From: CAVQNQ01 sp963714205
GTDB taxonomy: Bacteria > Acidobacteriota > Terriglobia > Bryobacterales > Bryobacteraceae
Direction of reading: 5' to 3'
Length of the DNA stretch: 64,000 bases
Assembly (NCBI GenBank): GCA_963714205.1
Contig: CAVQNQ010000002.1
Location: forward strand, 682,001 to 746,000
Made by a program: the position numbers and the translations under genes. Positions 44,235-53,463 of the stretch are shown here, piece by piece (position 1 is the first letter of the stretch; the number at the start of each line of letters is the position of its first letter). The notes under the pieces are model-generated. The model made no database searches. It saw nothing but the letters and a program-made list of their open reading frames with translations, and was not told where the DNA came from.

Positions 44235-44765
44235 TCATCGAAAGTAAGGGTGAGAAAGAATGAAATCGACCACATCGCCGGCCGCGTCGGTTTCCACCGA
44301 GACGCGCACGTCCGCGAGGCGATAGGACTCGCGGCGCGCGGCGTAGAGGGCGGCGAACTGTTGCGGATCGCGCGCCAGCGGCCGGCTGGTGCACTCGGCC
44401 ACGCGCCGGCGCAACACGGAAAGCGGGCAATCCAGCCACACGCTGATGCCGCTGGAGGCCAGCAGTTCGCGGGTGGCGGGGTCCAGGAAGGCGCCGCCGC
44501 CGAGCGCCACCACGGCGGGAAGTCCGCGCTCGATCTGGCCCACGTGCGCGCGGATGGTCTCGCGCTCCAGGCGGCGGAACTCGGGCTCTCCGCGGGTCTC
44601 GAATATGTCGGCGATGGCGCTCTTTTCGGCGGCCTCGATTTCGCCGTCGATATCCACGAAGCTCCATCCCAGGCGTTGGGCCAGGAGCGGGCCGATAGTG
44701 GACTTGCCGCACCCCATGAAGCCCACCAGGTAGATTCCGGGTGAACGCTTCAGACGCAGGTTCAT
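44235..44765 (-). CDS. aroK: Shikimate kinase
   Basis: 176 aa from ATG 44765, which overlaps the stop of the upstream SDR gene by four bases. YLVGFMGCGKSTIG is the Walker A loop, SFVDIDGEIE the shikimate-binding Asp region, and VVALGGGAFLD and LDCPLSVLRRRV the other family motifs; RPLAR is the lid Arg. It makes shikimate 3-phosphate in aromatic amino-acid synthesis. It is isolated from other aro genes here. Confidence 0.94.
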   Translation of the reverse strand: MNLRLKRSPGIYLVGFMGCGKSTIGPLLAQRLGWSFVDIDGEIEAAEKSAIADIFETRGEPEFRRLERETIRAHVGQIERGLPAVVALGGGAFLDPATRELLASSGISVWLDCPLSVLRRRVAECTSRPLARDPQQFAALYAARRESYRLADVRVSVETDAAGDVVDFILSHPYFR

Positions 44766-45532
44766 GCGGTGCCGTTCCACGCCGCGAGGCGCGCCTCCAC
44801 CAGGGATGGAACCAGGCCGGCCAGCGCCGCCAGTATCCAGCCGGAAGCGGGAGACATGACCGTGCGCGCGTCGCGCTCGATGCCGCGCCGGATGTCGCGG
44901 GCGCACTGCCCGGCGGTGATCGCAAAGCGGCGGCGGCGCAGCAGTTCTTCGGGCGGCCGGCCGAGGAGCGCGTTGTCCTGGAAATCCGTTTGAACGTAGC
45001 CCGGGCAGACCAGCATGGCGCGGATGTTATCGCGCCGCAATTCCATGCGCAGACCTTCGGTGAGGGTTCCCACCGCGCTCTTCGCGGCGCAGTACAGCGT
45101 GAGCCAGGGGAGCGTGATCTTGCCGCCGATAGAACCCACGTTGACGATCGTCCCGCCGCCCCGCGCGCGCATGTGTGGCACCACCAGTCGCACCATGCCG
45201 AGCAGCGCGAAGAAGTTCAACTCGAACACCCGGCGCGCCTCTTCCATGGGAACGGACCAGGAGGGCAAATACAGCCCGGCGCCGGCATTGTTCACCAGGA
45301 TATCGATCGCGCCGTAGCGCGCGAGGGTCTCTTCCACGACGCGGCGCCGGGTGTCTTCGTCGGTGAGATCTCCGGGGACGATCAGGGCGCCGGGTGCGGC
45401 TCGGCGCAGGCCTTCTTCGGAACGGGCGGTCACGGCCAGACGGGCGCCGGCGCGGGCGAACTCCGCGGCGCAGGCCGCGCCGATACCTTCCGAAGCACCG
45501 GTGACGACCACCACTTGGCCTTCAATGCGCAT
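44762..45532 (-). CDS. Short-chain dehydrogenase/reductase
   Basis: 256 aa from ATG 45532. Classical SDR motifs: VVVTGASEGIGAACA at the N-terminus, ILVNNAGAGL, the catalytic Ser in VGSIGGKI and the YCAAK Tyr-Lys pair, then CPGYVQTDF. The C-terminal end has a short hydrophobic stretch (GWILAALAGLVPSLVEA) that may contact the membrane, as in DltE/YqjQ-like members. Substrate unknown. First gene of the unit SDR-aroK-glycerate kinase. Its start lies 32 bases from the divergent LON-domain gene. Confidence 0.9.
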   Translation of the reverse strand: MRIEGQVVVVTGASEGIGAACAAEFARAGARLAVTARSEEGLRRAAPGALIVPGDLTDEDTRRRVVEETLARYGAIDILVNNAGAGLYLPSWSVPMEEARRVFELNFFALLGMVRLVVPHMRARGGGTIVNVGSIGGKITLPWLTLYCAAKSAVGTLTEGLRMELRRDNIRAMLVCPGYVQTDFQDNALLGRPPEELLRRRRFAITAGQCARDIRRGIERDARTVMSPASGWILAALAGLVPSLVEARLAAWNGTA

Positions 45533-45564
45533 GGTTTCGTTCGGGATTGCTGCATAATGGTACC

Positions 45565-46188
45565 ATGCCTTCGGGCTTGATTCCGCTGTTCCCCCTGCAT
45601 GTGGTCGTGTTCCCGAGGACACGCCTGCCGCTGCATATTTTCGAGGACCGCTACAAGGAAATGGTGGGCGATGCCATACGCGACCGCTCGGAATTCGGCA
45701 TCGTGCTGGTACAGGAAGACGGACTCGTGAACACCGGCTGCACGGTGCAGGTGGAAAAGGTTCTGCAAATGTATCCGGATGGGCGCATGGACATCGTGAC
45801 GCGCGGCCTGCGGCGGTTCGAGATTGTGGGGATCAACGAAGAGAAAGCCTTCCTGCAGGCGGAGGTGAGCTTCTTCGACGACGACGATTTCGCCGCCGTG
45901 CCGGCCGAGTTGCGGGAAGCGGCGCTCGCGCACTACCGCGCGCTGGAGAGCCTGCACGCGGACGGCGCCGAGCCGGATCTGAACGATTCACAGCTCAGTT
46001 TTCAACTGGCGCAGGGTTTGCCGGACCTGAATTTTCTGAACACGCTCTTGCAGCACCGCTCCGAATCCGAGCGGCTGCGGCAACTGAACCGGTACCTGGC
46101 GGAATATCTTCCCCGCCAGCGCGACATCCAGCGCGTGCGCGGCCTGGCGCCCACCAACGGCTTCGGCGGCAAACTCGCGGGGTTGTGA
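45565..46188 (+). CDS. LON N-terminal-domain protein (stand-alone)
   Basis: 207 aa from ATG 45565 (MPSGLIPLFPLHVVVFP); a TTG at 45547 would add six residues. LIPLFPLHVVVFPRTRLPLHIFEDRYKEM is the Lon substrate-binding domain signature, followed by FGIVLVQEDG and MDIVTRGLRRFEIV. There is no AAA+ or protease domain, so it is one of the small stand-alone LON-domain proteins of unknown role. The next gene starts 3 bases after its stop. Confidence 0.9.
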   Translation: MPSGLIPLFPLHVVVFPRTRLPLHIFEDRYKEMVGDAIRDRSEFGIVLVQEDGLVNTGCTVQVEKVLQMYPDGRMDIVTRGLRRFEIVGINEEKAFLQAEVSFFDDDDFAAVPAELREAALAHYRALESLHADGAEPDLNDSQLSFQLAQGLPDLNFLNTLLQHRSESERLRQLNRYLAEYLPRQRDIQRVRGLAPTNGFGGKLAGL

Positions 46189-46191
46189 TCC

Positions 46192-47520
46192 ATGGGGATG
46201 CCGGTTCGCGGCAGGGGGTTCGCCATCTCGGGTGCGCTGCACGCCCTGGCGCTGGGGTGGGTGGCGCTGGGCCCGGCGGTGCGCCTGCCCCCGCCGGCGG
46301 TCTCGCTGTATGACAGCGAAATCCGGCCCAATGAAAAGCGCCTGGTCTGGTATGACTTCCGCGGGCGGCTGCCGGAAGTGGCGCCGGACGCGGCCCGAAG
46401 GCCGGCGCGGCCCGCGCGAGCGCGCGTCAAGCTGGAGCAGACCATCGTGGCGGGATCCCGGGACAACGCCCGGCCGCCGCAAATCATCTGGATGCCGGCG
46501 CCCGAGATTGAGCCTTCCAAGCCCGTCCCGCTGCCCAATGTGCTGGACGTGACGGCCGGCGCGCGGCCCGTGCGCGAGTTCGCCGCGCCGCCGGCGGCGC
46601 ATCTGCCGGCTGTGCAGGCGGTCCTGCCCGAAGCGCCGCGCACGAGTGCACCGGCGGCTGGGATGCTGCCTTTGGCCATCCCGTTGCCGAAGCCGCAGCC
46701 GCGCGCGTTCGTTCCTCCGGCGGAGACGCGGCGGCAGCCCGCGGCGCCGCTCCTGGCGCCCGAGGCTCCGGATATCGCGAACCCCAGCGCGGCGCCCGCG
46801 GAGGCGTCCCTGGCCATCGTGGGACTGGGCCCCGCCAAGACCGTCGATTTCCCGGCGCCTCCCGGATCGCGGCAGGCGGGATTCTCGGCTGGCCCCGCGC
46901 CGCAGCCTTCCGGAGACAATGCCGGCGCGCCCAAAGCCATGATCGTCGTGCCCGGCCTGTTGGCTCGCGGCGGAGATGCGGATAGCCGGCCCGCTCTGGT
47001 GGCCGCCATCCCGCCCACCACGCGCGAGCAACTGGCGGCCTCCGCGCCTATCGTGCCGCCGGCCGCCGATCCACCTTCGGAGACGCGCGCCACGCGCGTC
47101 GCGAGCGCGCCCGATCCGCTGCTGGAGGGACGCACCGTCTATACAATGGCCATTCAGATGCCCAACGTGACCAGCTACATAGGGAGCTGGATGGTTTGGT
47201 TCGCCGAACGCGACCCGGCGGCTGGCCCGGGCCCGGACATCCAGCCGCCGCTGCCGCTGCATAAAGTGGACCCCAAGTACATCGCCGCCGCGGCCGCCGA
47301 GCGCGTGGAGGGAAAGGTGCGGCTGGCGGCGGTGATCCGCAAAGACGGGCGTGTGGACGATGTGAGGCTTTTGCGCCACGTGGACGACCGGCTGGACCGC
47401 AGCGCCGAAGAGGCCCTCGCCAAGTGGGAGTTCGAGCCGGCATTTCGCGCCGGCCGCGCCGTGGACGTGGACGCGGTCTTCGAGATCCCCTTCACGCTGG
47501 CCCCCCGGCCTTCACGATGA
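46192..47520 (+). CDS. TonB-family energy transducer-like protein
   Basis: 442 aa. The N-terminal helix GFAISGALHALALGWVALG keeps the Ser-x3-His pair that TonB uses to contact ExbB/ExbD. A long Pro/Ala-rich periplasmic region (residues about 30-350) leads to a C-terminal TonB domain with LHKVDPKYIAAAAAERVEG, VRLAAVIRKDGRVDDVRLL and EALAKWEFEPAFRAGRAV. It would energise outer-membrane transporters such as the receptor at 57679-60720, although exbB/exbD are not nearby. It overlaps the HAD gene by ATGA and follows the LON gene by 3 bases. Confidence 0.85.
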   Translation: MGMPVRGRGFAISGALHALALGWVALGPAVRLPPPAVSLYDSEIRPNEKRLVWYDFRGRLPEVAPDAARRPARPARARVKLEQTIVAGSRDNARPPQIIWMPAPEIEPSKPVPLPNVLDVTAGARPVREFAAPPAAHLPAVQAVLPEAPRTSAPAAGMLPLAIPLPKPQPRAFVPPAETRRQPAAPLLAPEAPDIANPSAAPAEASLAIVGLGPAKTVDFPAPPGSRQAGFSAGPAPQPSGDNAGAPKAMIVVPGLLARGGDADSRPALVAAIPPTTREQLAASAPIVPPAADPPSETRATRVASAPDPLLEGRTVYTMAIQMPNVTSYIGSWMVWFAERDPAAGPGPDIQPPLPLHKVDPKYIAAAAAERVEGKVRLAAVIRKDGRVDDVRLLRHVDDRLDRSAEEALAKWEFEPAFRAGRAVDVDAVFEIPFTLAPRPSR

Positions 47521-48203
47521 CGCCACAGTTTCTGCTGATCGACGCCGACGACACGCTCTGGGAAAACAACATCTACTTCGAGCGCGCCTTCGAGGAATTC
47601 GTGGACTTTCTGGACCACTCGTCGCTGACGCCGGGCGCGGTGCGCGATGTGCTGGATGAGATCGAGACTGCCAATAACAAGATCCACGGCTACGGCTCGC
47701 TCAACTTCGCCCGCAACCTGCGCCAGACCTACGAGCACCTGGCCGAGCGCCCGGTGCGGGAGGAAGATTTGCGCACGGTGATGGGGTTCGCCGAGCGCAT
47801 CCTGGAGTGTCCCATGGAGGTGATCGAGGGCGTGGCGGACACGCTGGCGTACCTGGCCTCGCGCCACGATCTGACACTGTTCACCAAGGGCCACCCGGAT
47901 GAGCAGAAGCTGAAGATCGACCGCTCCGGGCTGGGCGGGTTCTTCAACCACACGGCCATTGTGAAGGAGAAGGACGCGGCAGCTTATATTTGCCTGGTGG
48001 CGGAGCGCGGGATGGACCTGGAGCGGACCTGGATGATCGGCAACAGCCCGAAATCGGATATCAACCCGGCGCTGGAAGCGGGGCTGAATGCGGCCTTCGT
48101 TCCGCACGCGCATACGTGGGTGTTGGAGAGGCAGGATATCCGTCCGGGCAAGGGCAGGCTGCTGGTGGTGGAGAGTTTCGGGAATCTGCAGCGCCACTTC
48201 TGA
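47517..48203 (+). CDS. HAD-superfamily hydrolase
   Basis: 228 aa; ATG 47517 overlaps the upstream stop (ATGA). LLIDADDTLWENN is HAD motif I (DxD), LTLFTKGHPDEQKLK holds motif II Thr and a following Lys, and MIGNSPKSDINPALEAGL is motif IV. A helical cap lies between motifs I and II. Phosphatase activity is expected; substrate unknown. It is the last gene of the LON-TonB-HAD unit. Confidence 0.88.
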   Translation: MTPQFLLIDADDTLWENNIYFERAFEEFVDFLDHSSLTPGAVRDVLDEIETANNKIHGYGSLNFARNLRQTYEHLAERPVREEDLRTVMGFAERILECPMEVIEGVADTLAYLASRHDLTLFTKGHPDEQKLKIDRSGLGGFFNHTAIVKEKDAAAYICLVAERGMDLERTWMIGNSPKSDINPALEAGLNAAFVPHAHTWVLERQDIRPGKGRLLVVESFGNLQRHF

Positions 48204-48330
48204 GCGCGTTGACGGCAGACTGTCAAGTCGTATGTCGTAATGCGGTTTATGGCTGGGGTTCGGCAATTCCGGCAAGCGCGTCTACCGACTGCGTGGCCGC
48301 GCGAGCAGCGCAGCAAGCCTAGAGAGGCAA

Positions 48331-49470
48331 TTACCACGGAAGTTCGGTTGCTACGTTTGCCAGGTTGTTTCTGATGTCGTCGCGGGTGCAGCCGGACGTC
48401 TCCTCATCCGGGACGCCAATCATACGCAGTTCGGTCGCACGCGCTCCACTGATACGGAAGACGTAGACCCTATCTACGTCACTGAGGCTCACGCCGATTT
48501 CCCAGACAGGGGGAGTTCCACCACAACGGGCAATACGCCCAAGTTGAAAGCCGTGCTTCTCTATCTGGGCTGCAATGCTGTTGCGGGCTTCGAGAGCCCG
48601 CGTGTCACCCCAGCGCACCGCCTCGGCATCAGAAACTGTCAGCCATTCGCGTATAAACCCGGCTCTCGTCAGGGCTAGGGGCGCCTCGCGAATCGCCCGA
48701 TTCCCAAGGACGCGATACCTGGCTATTGCTGGCACGCTCAACAGGTCGGGATCACCTATTGCGCCCTGGTACCAAAATGTCACGACGTCACCCTGAACCC
48801 ATGCGTCGACATTCTCGCCGTCCCGGTCCTGCGCGTCCAAATCCCGCGCCAGAATGCCCTCAATCGAAGGCTCGCCGACCCGGTCAATGCGTATGCGTTT
48901 GCCGTTCCAGGTGGAGGTACAATTTGAAATCGTCCAGCCGCTCGCAACAACCCGACGGCCGCTAGCGTCCTTGGCGGCCACATCCAGTCCCGACAGGTAA
49001 AACGCATACTGCGATTCACCTGACTCCGCGTTGATATCCGCAAGTCTCGTCCGTGATCTGCGGTCGTACAAGACCGCTGTCACGTCGAGAGAGCAGCCGA
49101 CGCCCACATAAGTGCCGGCGGCGATCACAAGGATGTCATCGGCACCCCGGACGGATATCGTCGAAACCTCTAGGTAGCCAGCGTGGCTCTTAAACATCTC
49201 ATCTACCGTGTCTGCCCAGCGCGGCAGCAACCCGGCGAGATCAAGGGTCCGGTTGATGCTCTCCGTGCTATCACCGGCCTTCACTCGGGCGTCGATCCAG
49301 CTCAAGTACTCGGACTTCAGGACCTTGTACTCAGCCGATGAAAGCCACTTCCTCCCACGCAGGCCCTTCACTTGGGCGGCCAGGTGCGTCATGTCGTCCG
49401 CCGGAGAGGCAACGGCACAAGATCCGATCAGAATCGCCAAGATTGCCGCCCGGCATAAGTTGTTGCGCAT
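48331..49470 (-). CDS. Exported protein of unknown function
   Basis: 379 aa from ATG 49470, chosen because it gives a standard signal peptide (MRNNLCRAAILAILIGSCAVA). The mature part begins with a helical segment (LRGRKWLSSAEYKVLKSEYLSW), then ISVRGADDILVIAAGTYVGVGCSLDVTAVLYD, and later blocks such as VDAWVQGDVVTFWYQGA. I do not recognise a family. Five or more Cys in the mature region could form disulfides. Base composition is somewhat less GC-rich than the neighbours, which hints at transfer but is not conclusive. It stands alone, 85 bases from the mnmE stop. Confidence 0.7.
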   Translation of the reverse strand: MRNNLCRAAILAILIGSCAVASPADDMTHLAAQVKGLRGRKWLSSAEYKVLKSEYLSWIDARVKAGDSTESINRTLDLAGLLPRWADTVDEMFKSHAGYLEVSTISVRGADDILVIAAGTYVGVGCSLDVTAVLYDRRSRTRLADINAESGESQYAFYLSGLDVAAKDASGRRVVASGWTISNCTSTWNGKRIRIDRVGEPSIEGILARDLDAQDRDGENVDAWVQGDVVTFWYQGAIGDPDLLSVPAIARYRVLGNRAIREAPLALTRAGFIREWLTVSDAEAVRWGDTRALEARNSIAAQIEKHGFQLGRIARCGGTPPVWEIGVSLSDVDRVYVFRISGARATELRMIGVPDEETSGCTRDDIRNNLANVATELPW

Positions 49471-49555
49471 CTTGCTCTCACTATACCCTGGACGGCTCCA
49501 GCGAACCCCCCGCGAGCAAAAAGTGGCGTTTGCGGACTTCATCTCCCCGAGCCGT

Positions 49556-50908
49556 TCACTTCCCGATGCAAAAGGTCGAGAAGATGCGGTTCAGGATGTC
49601 GTCGGCGGTGGTGGCGCCGGTGATTTCGTCGATGGCACGCAAAGCCGAGTAGAGATCGAGCAGCAGCATCTCGTGGGGAATTGAGTTTTCGGCGGCGGTG
49701 AAGGCACGCTCCAGGGATTCGCCGGCTTCGCCGAGGAGGCGCGCCTGGCGGAGGCTGGTGATGAAACCGGAGGCTTCGTCCGGCGCGCCCTCCGGGGCAA
49801 TGGAATCGAGAATAGCCTGGCGCAGCCCTGGAATGCCCTCGCCGGTGAGCGCCGAAACGGGCAGGTGAGCGAAACCGGGCAGGCCCTGGGCGCCTATGTC
49901 GCATTTGTTGCCCACCAGCAGCACGCGGCCCTGGCGGCGGGCGCGCTCGGCCAGTTCGCGGTCGGAAGCTTCGTCGGGGCGCCCAAGATCGAGCACCACG
50001 AGCGTGAGGTCCGCATCTGCCATGGCTTGGAGGCTGCGCTCGATCCCCAGCGCCTCGATCCGCTCCGTCGAGGCGCGGATGCCGGCGGTGTCGTAGAGCT
50101 TCACGGGGATGCCGCCTATCGCGGCGGTTTCGGAGACCAGATCGCGGGTGGTGCCGGGGATCTCGGTGACGATGGCGCGGTCGCGCTCCAATAGTGCGTT
50201 GAAGAGGCTGCTCTTTCCCACATTCGGGCGGCCGACGATGGCCAGCGTCAGACCTTCGGCCACCAGGGCGCCGTATCGGAAGCTGGCCGCCAGAGCGGCG
50301 ATGCCCTCGCGGACGGGCGCCAGACGAGCCAGAATTTCTGAGGCGGGCGCCACGCTGACGTCATCCTCGGCAAAATCGATGCCCGCCTCGAGCAGCGCGA
50401 TCAGATCGAGCAAGCGCTCCTTGAGCGGAGCGATGCGGCGGGAAACCGAGCCATCCGCCTGGCGGGCCGCCACGCGGGCCTGATAGAGTGTGGTGGCCTC
50501 GATGAGGTCGCGGATGGCTTCCGCGCGCGGCAGGTCGAGGCGCCCGTTTAGATAGGCGCGCAGGGTGAACTCGCCGGGCTCGGCCAGGCGCGCGCCAGCC
50601 TCGACGGCGCTCTCTATCGTGTGCCGCAGCACCACGGGCGAGCCGTGGCACGCAATCTCGACCACGTCCTCGCCGGTGTAAGAGCGCGGCCGCTCAAAGA
50701 AGAGCACCACGGCCTGGTCAATGGGATGGCCCGCGCGATCGATCAACTCGGCCATGCGCGCACGCCAGGAATGCCACGCGGCGGCGCCCGGAAAGCGCAG
50801 GATGGCTTCGGCGATGGAACGTGCCGCCGGGCCGGAGAGGCGGACGATCCCCAACCCGCCGCGCCCCGGCGGCGTCCCGATGGCGGCGATGGTATCGGTA
50901 AGGTTCAA
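49556..50908 (-). CDS. mnmE: tRNA modification GTPase MnmE
   Basis: 450 aa, full length. DTIAAIGTPPGRGGLGIVRLSG starts the N-terminal folate-binding domain; the G domain has GRPNVGKSSLFNAL, EIPGTTRDLV, DTAGIR and NKCD; the protein ends in FCIGK, carrying the catalytic Cys. With MnmG it makes the 5-carboxymethylaminomethyl modification of wobble uridine. Last gene of the rpmH-rnpA-yidD-yidC-jag-mnmE unit, starting 11 bases after jag. Confidence 0.97.
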   Translation of the reverse strand: MNLTDTIAAIGTPPGRGGLGIVRLSGPAARSIAEAILRFPGAAAWHSWRARMAELIDRAGHPIDQAVVLFFERPRSYTGEDVVEIACHGSPVVLRHTIESAVEAGARLAEPGEFTLRAYLNGRLDLPRAEAIRDLIEATTLYQARVAARQADGSVSRRIAPLKERLLDLIALLEAGIDFAEDDVSVAPASEILARLAPVREGIAALAASFRYGALVAEGLTLAIVGRPNVGKSSLFNALLERDRAIVTEIPGTTRDLVSETAAIGGIPVKLYDTAGIRASTERIEALGIERSLQAMADADLTLVVLDLGRPDEASDRELAERARRQGRVLLVGNKCDIGAQGLPGFAHLPVSALTGEGIPGLRQAILDSIAPEGAPDEASGFITSLRQARLLGEAGESLERAFTAAENSIPHEMLLLDLYSALRAIDEITGATTADDILNRIFSTFCIGK

Positions 50909-50919
50909 AACGCGAAGCG

Positions 50920-51492
50920 TTACCGGCGGGCGCCGCGCGGGCGAGGAGCGCCGCGCCGCGTCTCGGCGAAACGGGGTGGCTCGGGCAGACTGGCCATGCC
51001 GGCCGGGTACACCACCACGCCGCGCGCCGGTCCCGATCCGAGGCTCTCGCTGCGCACAGCGGGTTCGTTGCGCAGGGCCAGGTGAATCACGCGGCGCTCG
51101 CGGCTGTTCATGGGGTTGAAGCGGAAGGGCACGCCCGTGCGCTTCACCTTGTCCGCGGCGGCCATGGCGCTGACGCGCAACTCCTCGATGCGCAGCATGC
51201 GGTAATCGTTGGCGTCGAAGGAGAGGCGCGAGTGGTTGTCGGACGAGATCCGCAGCGCCTCCATGGCGACGTGTTCCAGGGCCAGCAGCAGCTCGGCGCG
51301 GTTAGCCAGGAGCAGGTCCACATCGGGGCCGGAGAAGGTCACCAGTACGTCGGGCGTCTCGAAGTCGTCGTCGGCAGGCTGCACGTCGCGGATGTCGTAT
51401 TCTACTTTGATCCCCGCGTTGCGGAGCGTGGCTTCGAGAAAACCATCCAGGCGGAGACCGATGGTGGCAACCGAATATTTGCGCTCACTCAC
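50920..51492 (-). CDS. jag: Jag/KhpB-like RNA-binding protein with R3H domain
   Basis: 190 aa. A KH-like region (LLANRAELLLALEHVAMEALR, LSFDANDYRMLRIEELRVSAMAAADKVKRTG) precedes the R3H motif PMNSRERRVIHLAL. The N-terminal Jag_N domain of Firmicutes is absent. A basic tail (RRGAPRPRGARR) closes the protein. Members bind RNA and act in cell-envelope control, and the gene normally follows yidC as here, with 3 bases between them. Confidence 0.93.
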   Translation of the reverse strand: MSERKYSVATIGLRLDGFLEATLRNAGIKVEYDIRDVQPADDDFETPDVLVTFSGPDVDLLLANRAELLLALEHVAMEALRISSDNHSRLSFDANDYRMLRIEELRVSAMAAADKVKRTGVPFRFNPMNSRERRVIHLALRNEPAVRSESLGSGPARGVVVYPAGMASLPEPPRFAETRRGAPRPRGARR

Positions 51493-51495
51493 AAA

Positions 51496-53235
51496 TTATT
51501 TCCTGCCATTCTTCTTCTTGGGTGGCTCGACCGAGCGGGCGGCCTCCTGCGCCGCTTCCGTATGGTTGAAGAACCACTGCTGCCCAATATTCACCAGATT
51601 GCTGGTCAAGTAGTATAACACCAGGCCGCTAGGGAATTGGTAGAACATGAAGCCGAAGATGAGCGGCATGAACATCATCATGCGCTGCTGGTTGGGATCG
51701 ACGTTGGCCTGCGGGGTCATCTTCTGCATCCAGAACTGGCTGGCGATCATGATGATGGGCAGAATCTTGATGGGCAGGTGTTCCGGCTGCGAAAGATCGG
51801 TCACCCACAGCCAACTGGCGCCGCGCATCTCGACCGAAACCGTGAAGACCCGGTAAAAGGCGAACAGGAAGGGGACCTGGATGAGCATGGGAAGGCATCC
51901 GCCCATGGGGTTGACGCCATTCTTCTTGTAAAGCTCCATGACCTCCTGGTTCTGCTCGGCCTTCTTCGGGTCGCGCAGGCCCACGTTCTTGTACTTCTTG
52001 TTGATCTCGTCGATCTGCGGCTTGAGGGCCTGCATCTTGCGCATGGACTTCATATTGGAAAGCCGCAGCGGGAACAGGATGAAGTTGAGAATGATGGTGA
52101 TGAGGACGATGGCCCACCCGAAGTTGTGAACAAAAGCGCTGTTGAACCAGGTGACCACCAGGAACAGGGGTTTCGCCAGAATAGATATCCAGCCGAAATC
52201 CACCACCTGCTCAAGTTTGGGGTTGACGCTCTTGAGCAGGTTGACGTCCTTGGGACCCACGAAGAGATCGAAACGGTTGGGATCGCCGTCGGAAAGAGCC
52301 ACGCCGGTAAGCTGGAGAGGTTTCGAATCGACGGGGGTGGGTACGGTGTCGTCGAAAGTCACCAGCCGGGTAGTGGAGTTGTCTCCGGGCAGGAATGCGG
52401 CACAGAAATAGGCGTCCTCCACGCCGCCGAAGGAGAAGCTGCCGCCGGAGGTAACGGGTCCGTTTTTGGCGGATTTGGCGGTCTGCTCCACCAGTTTGTT
52501 GGCGGGCACGTCGAAGTAACCGGTCTTCTCCTGGCCGGCCGGATTGGCCACCGTCAGGTCTCCGAAGCCGCCGCGCCACTCGAGCATGTTGGGCACGGGC
52601 TTGCCATCGATCTTCACTTCGCTGGTGACTTCCGATAGATAGCTGTTCTTCTTGAAACGGAAGGTTTTGCGGACCGAGGTGTGACCATCGGAGAACTCGA
52701 ACAGGACGCCCAGACCATCGGGATCGGGGGTCTCGTGGAAGTAGGCCCAGTTGACTTTGGAGGTGGGCTGCGCGTCGGGGAAATAAAGCGAGAACGGGTA
52801 TTCCAGACCGGACGCGGTGTTGACCAGATCGAGCGGCTTGCCGTCGTTGCCCTTGTACTTCTTGAGCACCCAGCTTCGCACCGTCGCGCCCTGGTTGTTG
52901 AGGACCACGTGGTAAAAGTCGGTATCGACGATCAAAGGCGGCTGGGACTGCTGGTGCGTGGCGCCGGGGATTTCCGCCGTGGCCACTGGAACCGCCTGCG
53001 CCTCTTTCGTCGCGGGCTTTTCGGCTGGCGCGGGCTGCGCGGGCTGCGCGGCCGGCGCGGGTTGGCCCGCGACCGGGGTCTTGGCGGGCGGCGGCGGAGT
53101 GGACTTGAAAAAATAGGGCGTGAGGAACATCACCGCGCCCATCAGGATGAAGGCCAGCAACAGCCGGATCTCCATCGACATCTCTTGGGGCGGCTTTCCC
53201 TGGTTGCTGCTACCGCCGGTCACCGATTCGGCCAT
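51496..53235 (-). CDS. yidC: Membrane protein insertase YidC
   Basis: 579 aa. MEIRLLLAFILMGAVMFLTPYFF is the usual first membrane helix; the annotated ATG 53235 adds about 20 residues before it, and an internal start is possible. A large periplasmic domain follows, then the five-helix core with GWAIVLITIILNFILFPLRL, the cytoplasmic hairpin MRKMQALKPQIDEINKKYKN, NPMGGCLPMLIQVPFLFAFYRV and GLVLYYLTSNLVNIGQQWF. A long Pro/Ala stretch links the first helix to the periplasmic domain. It inserts membrane proteins with or without Sec. Confidence 0.97.
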   Translation of the reverse strand: MAESVTGGSSNQGKPPQEMSMEIRLLLAFILMGAVMFLTPYFFKSTPPPPAKTPVAGQPAPAAQPAQPAPAEKPATKEAQAVPVATAEIPGATHQQSQPPLIVDTDFYHVVLNNQGATVRSWVLKKYKGNDGKPLDLVNTASGLEYPFSLYFPDAQPTSKVNWAYFHETPDPDGLGVLFEFSDGHTSVRKTFRFKKNSYLSEVTSEVKIDGKPVPNMLEWRGGFGDLTVANPAGQEKTGYFDVPANKLVEQTAKSAKNGPVTSGGSFSFGGVEDAYFCAAFLPGDNSTTRLVTFDDTVPTPVDSKPLQLTGVALSDGDPNRFDLFVGPKDVNLLKSVNPKLEQVVDFGWISILAKPLFLVVTWFNSAFVHNFGWAIVLITIILNFILFPLRLSNMKSMRKMQALKPQIDEINKKYKNVGLRDPKKAEQNQEVMELYKKNGVNPMGGCLPMLIQVPFLFAFYRVFTVSVEMRGASWLWVTDLSQPEHLPIKILPIIMIASQFWMQKMTPQANVDPNQQRMMMFMPLIFGFMFYQFPSGLVLYYLTSNLVNIGQQWFFNHTEAAQEAARSVEPPKKKNGRK

Positions 53236-53268
53236 TCAAAAACCATTCCGTTTCTTCAAAAACTGGCG

Positions 53269-53463
53269 CTACCGGACCGGATCGAAACCGCCGGCATGAA
53301 AGGGATGGCATCGCGCCAGTCGCCGCAATCCCATCCAGACTCCCCGCGCCGCGCCGTGCCGCTCGACGGCCTCGCGCATGTAATCCGAGCAAGGCGGGTA
53401 GAAGCGGCAGGCCGAAGGCAGCCAGGGGGAGACACAAACCTTATACACTCGCAAAGAACTCAC
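53269..53463 (-). CDS. yidD: YidD membrane protein insertion efficiency factor
   Basis: 64 aa from GTG 53463, which overlaps the rnpA stop as GTGA. LRVYKVCVSPWLPSACRFYPPCSDYMREAVERHG is almost entirely the YidD signature, with the SP-x-LP, CRFxPxCS and CHPFHAGGFDPV motifs; I read longer starts in this frame as part of rnpA. YidD is a small amphipathic protein that aids YidC. Its stop is 33 bases from yidC. Confidence 0.93.
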   Translation of the reverse strand: MSSLRVYKVCVSPWLPSACRFYPPCSDYMREAVERHGAARGVWMGLRRLARCHPFHAGGFDPVR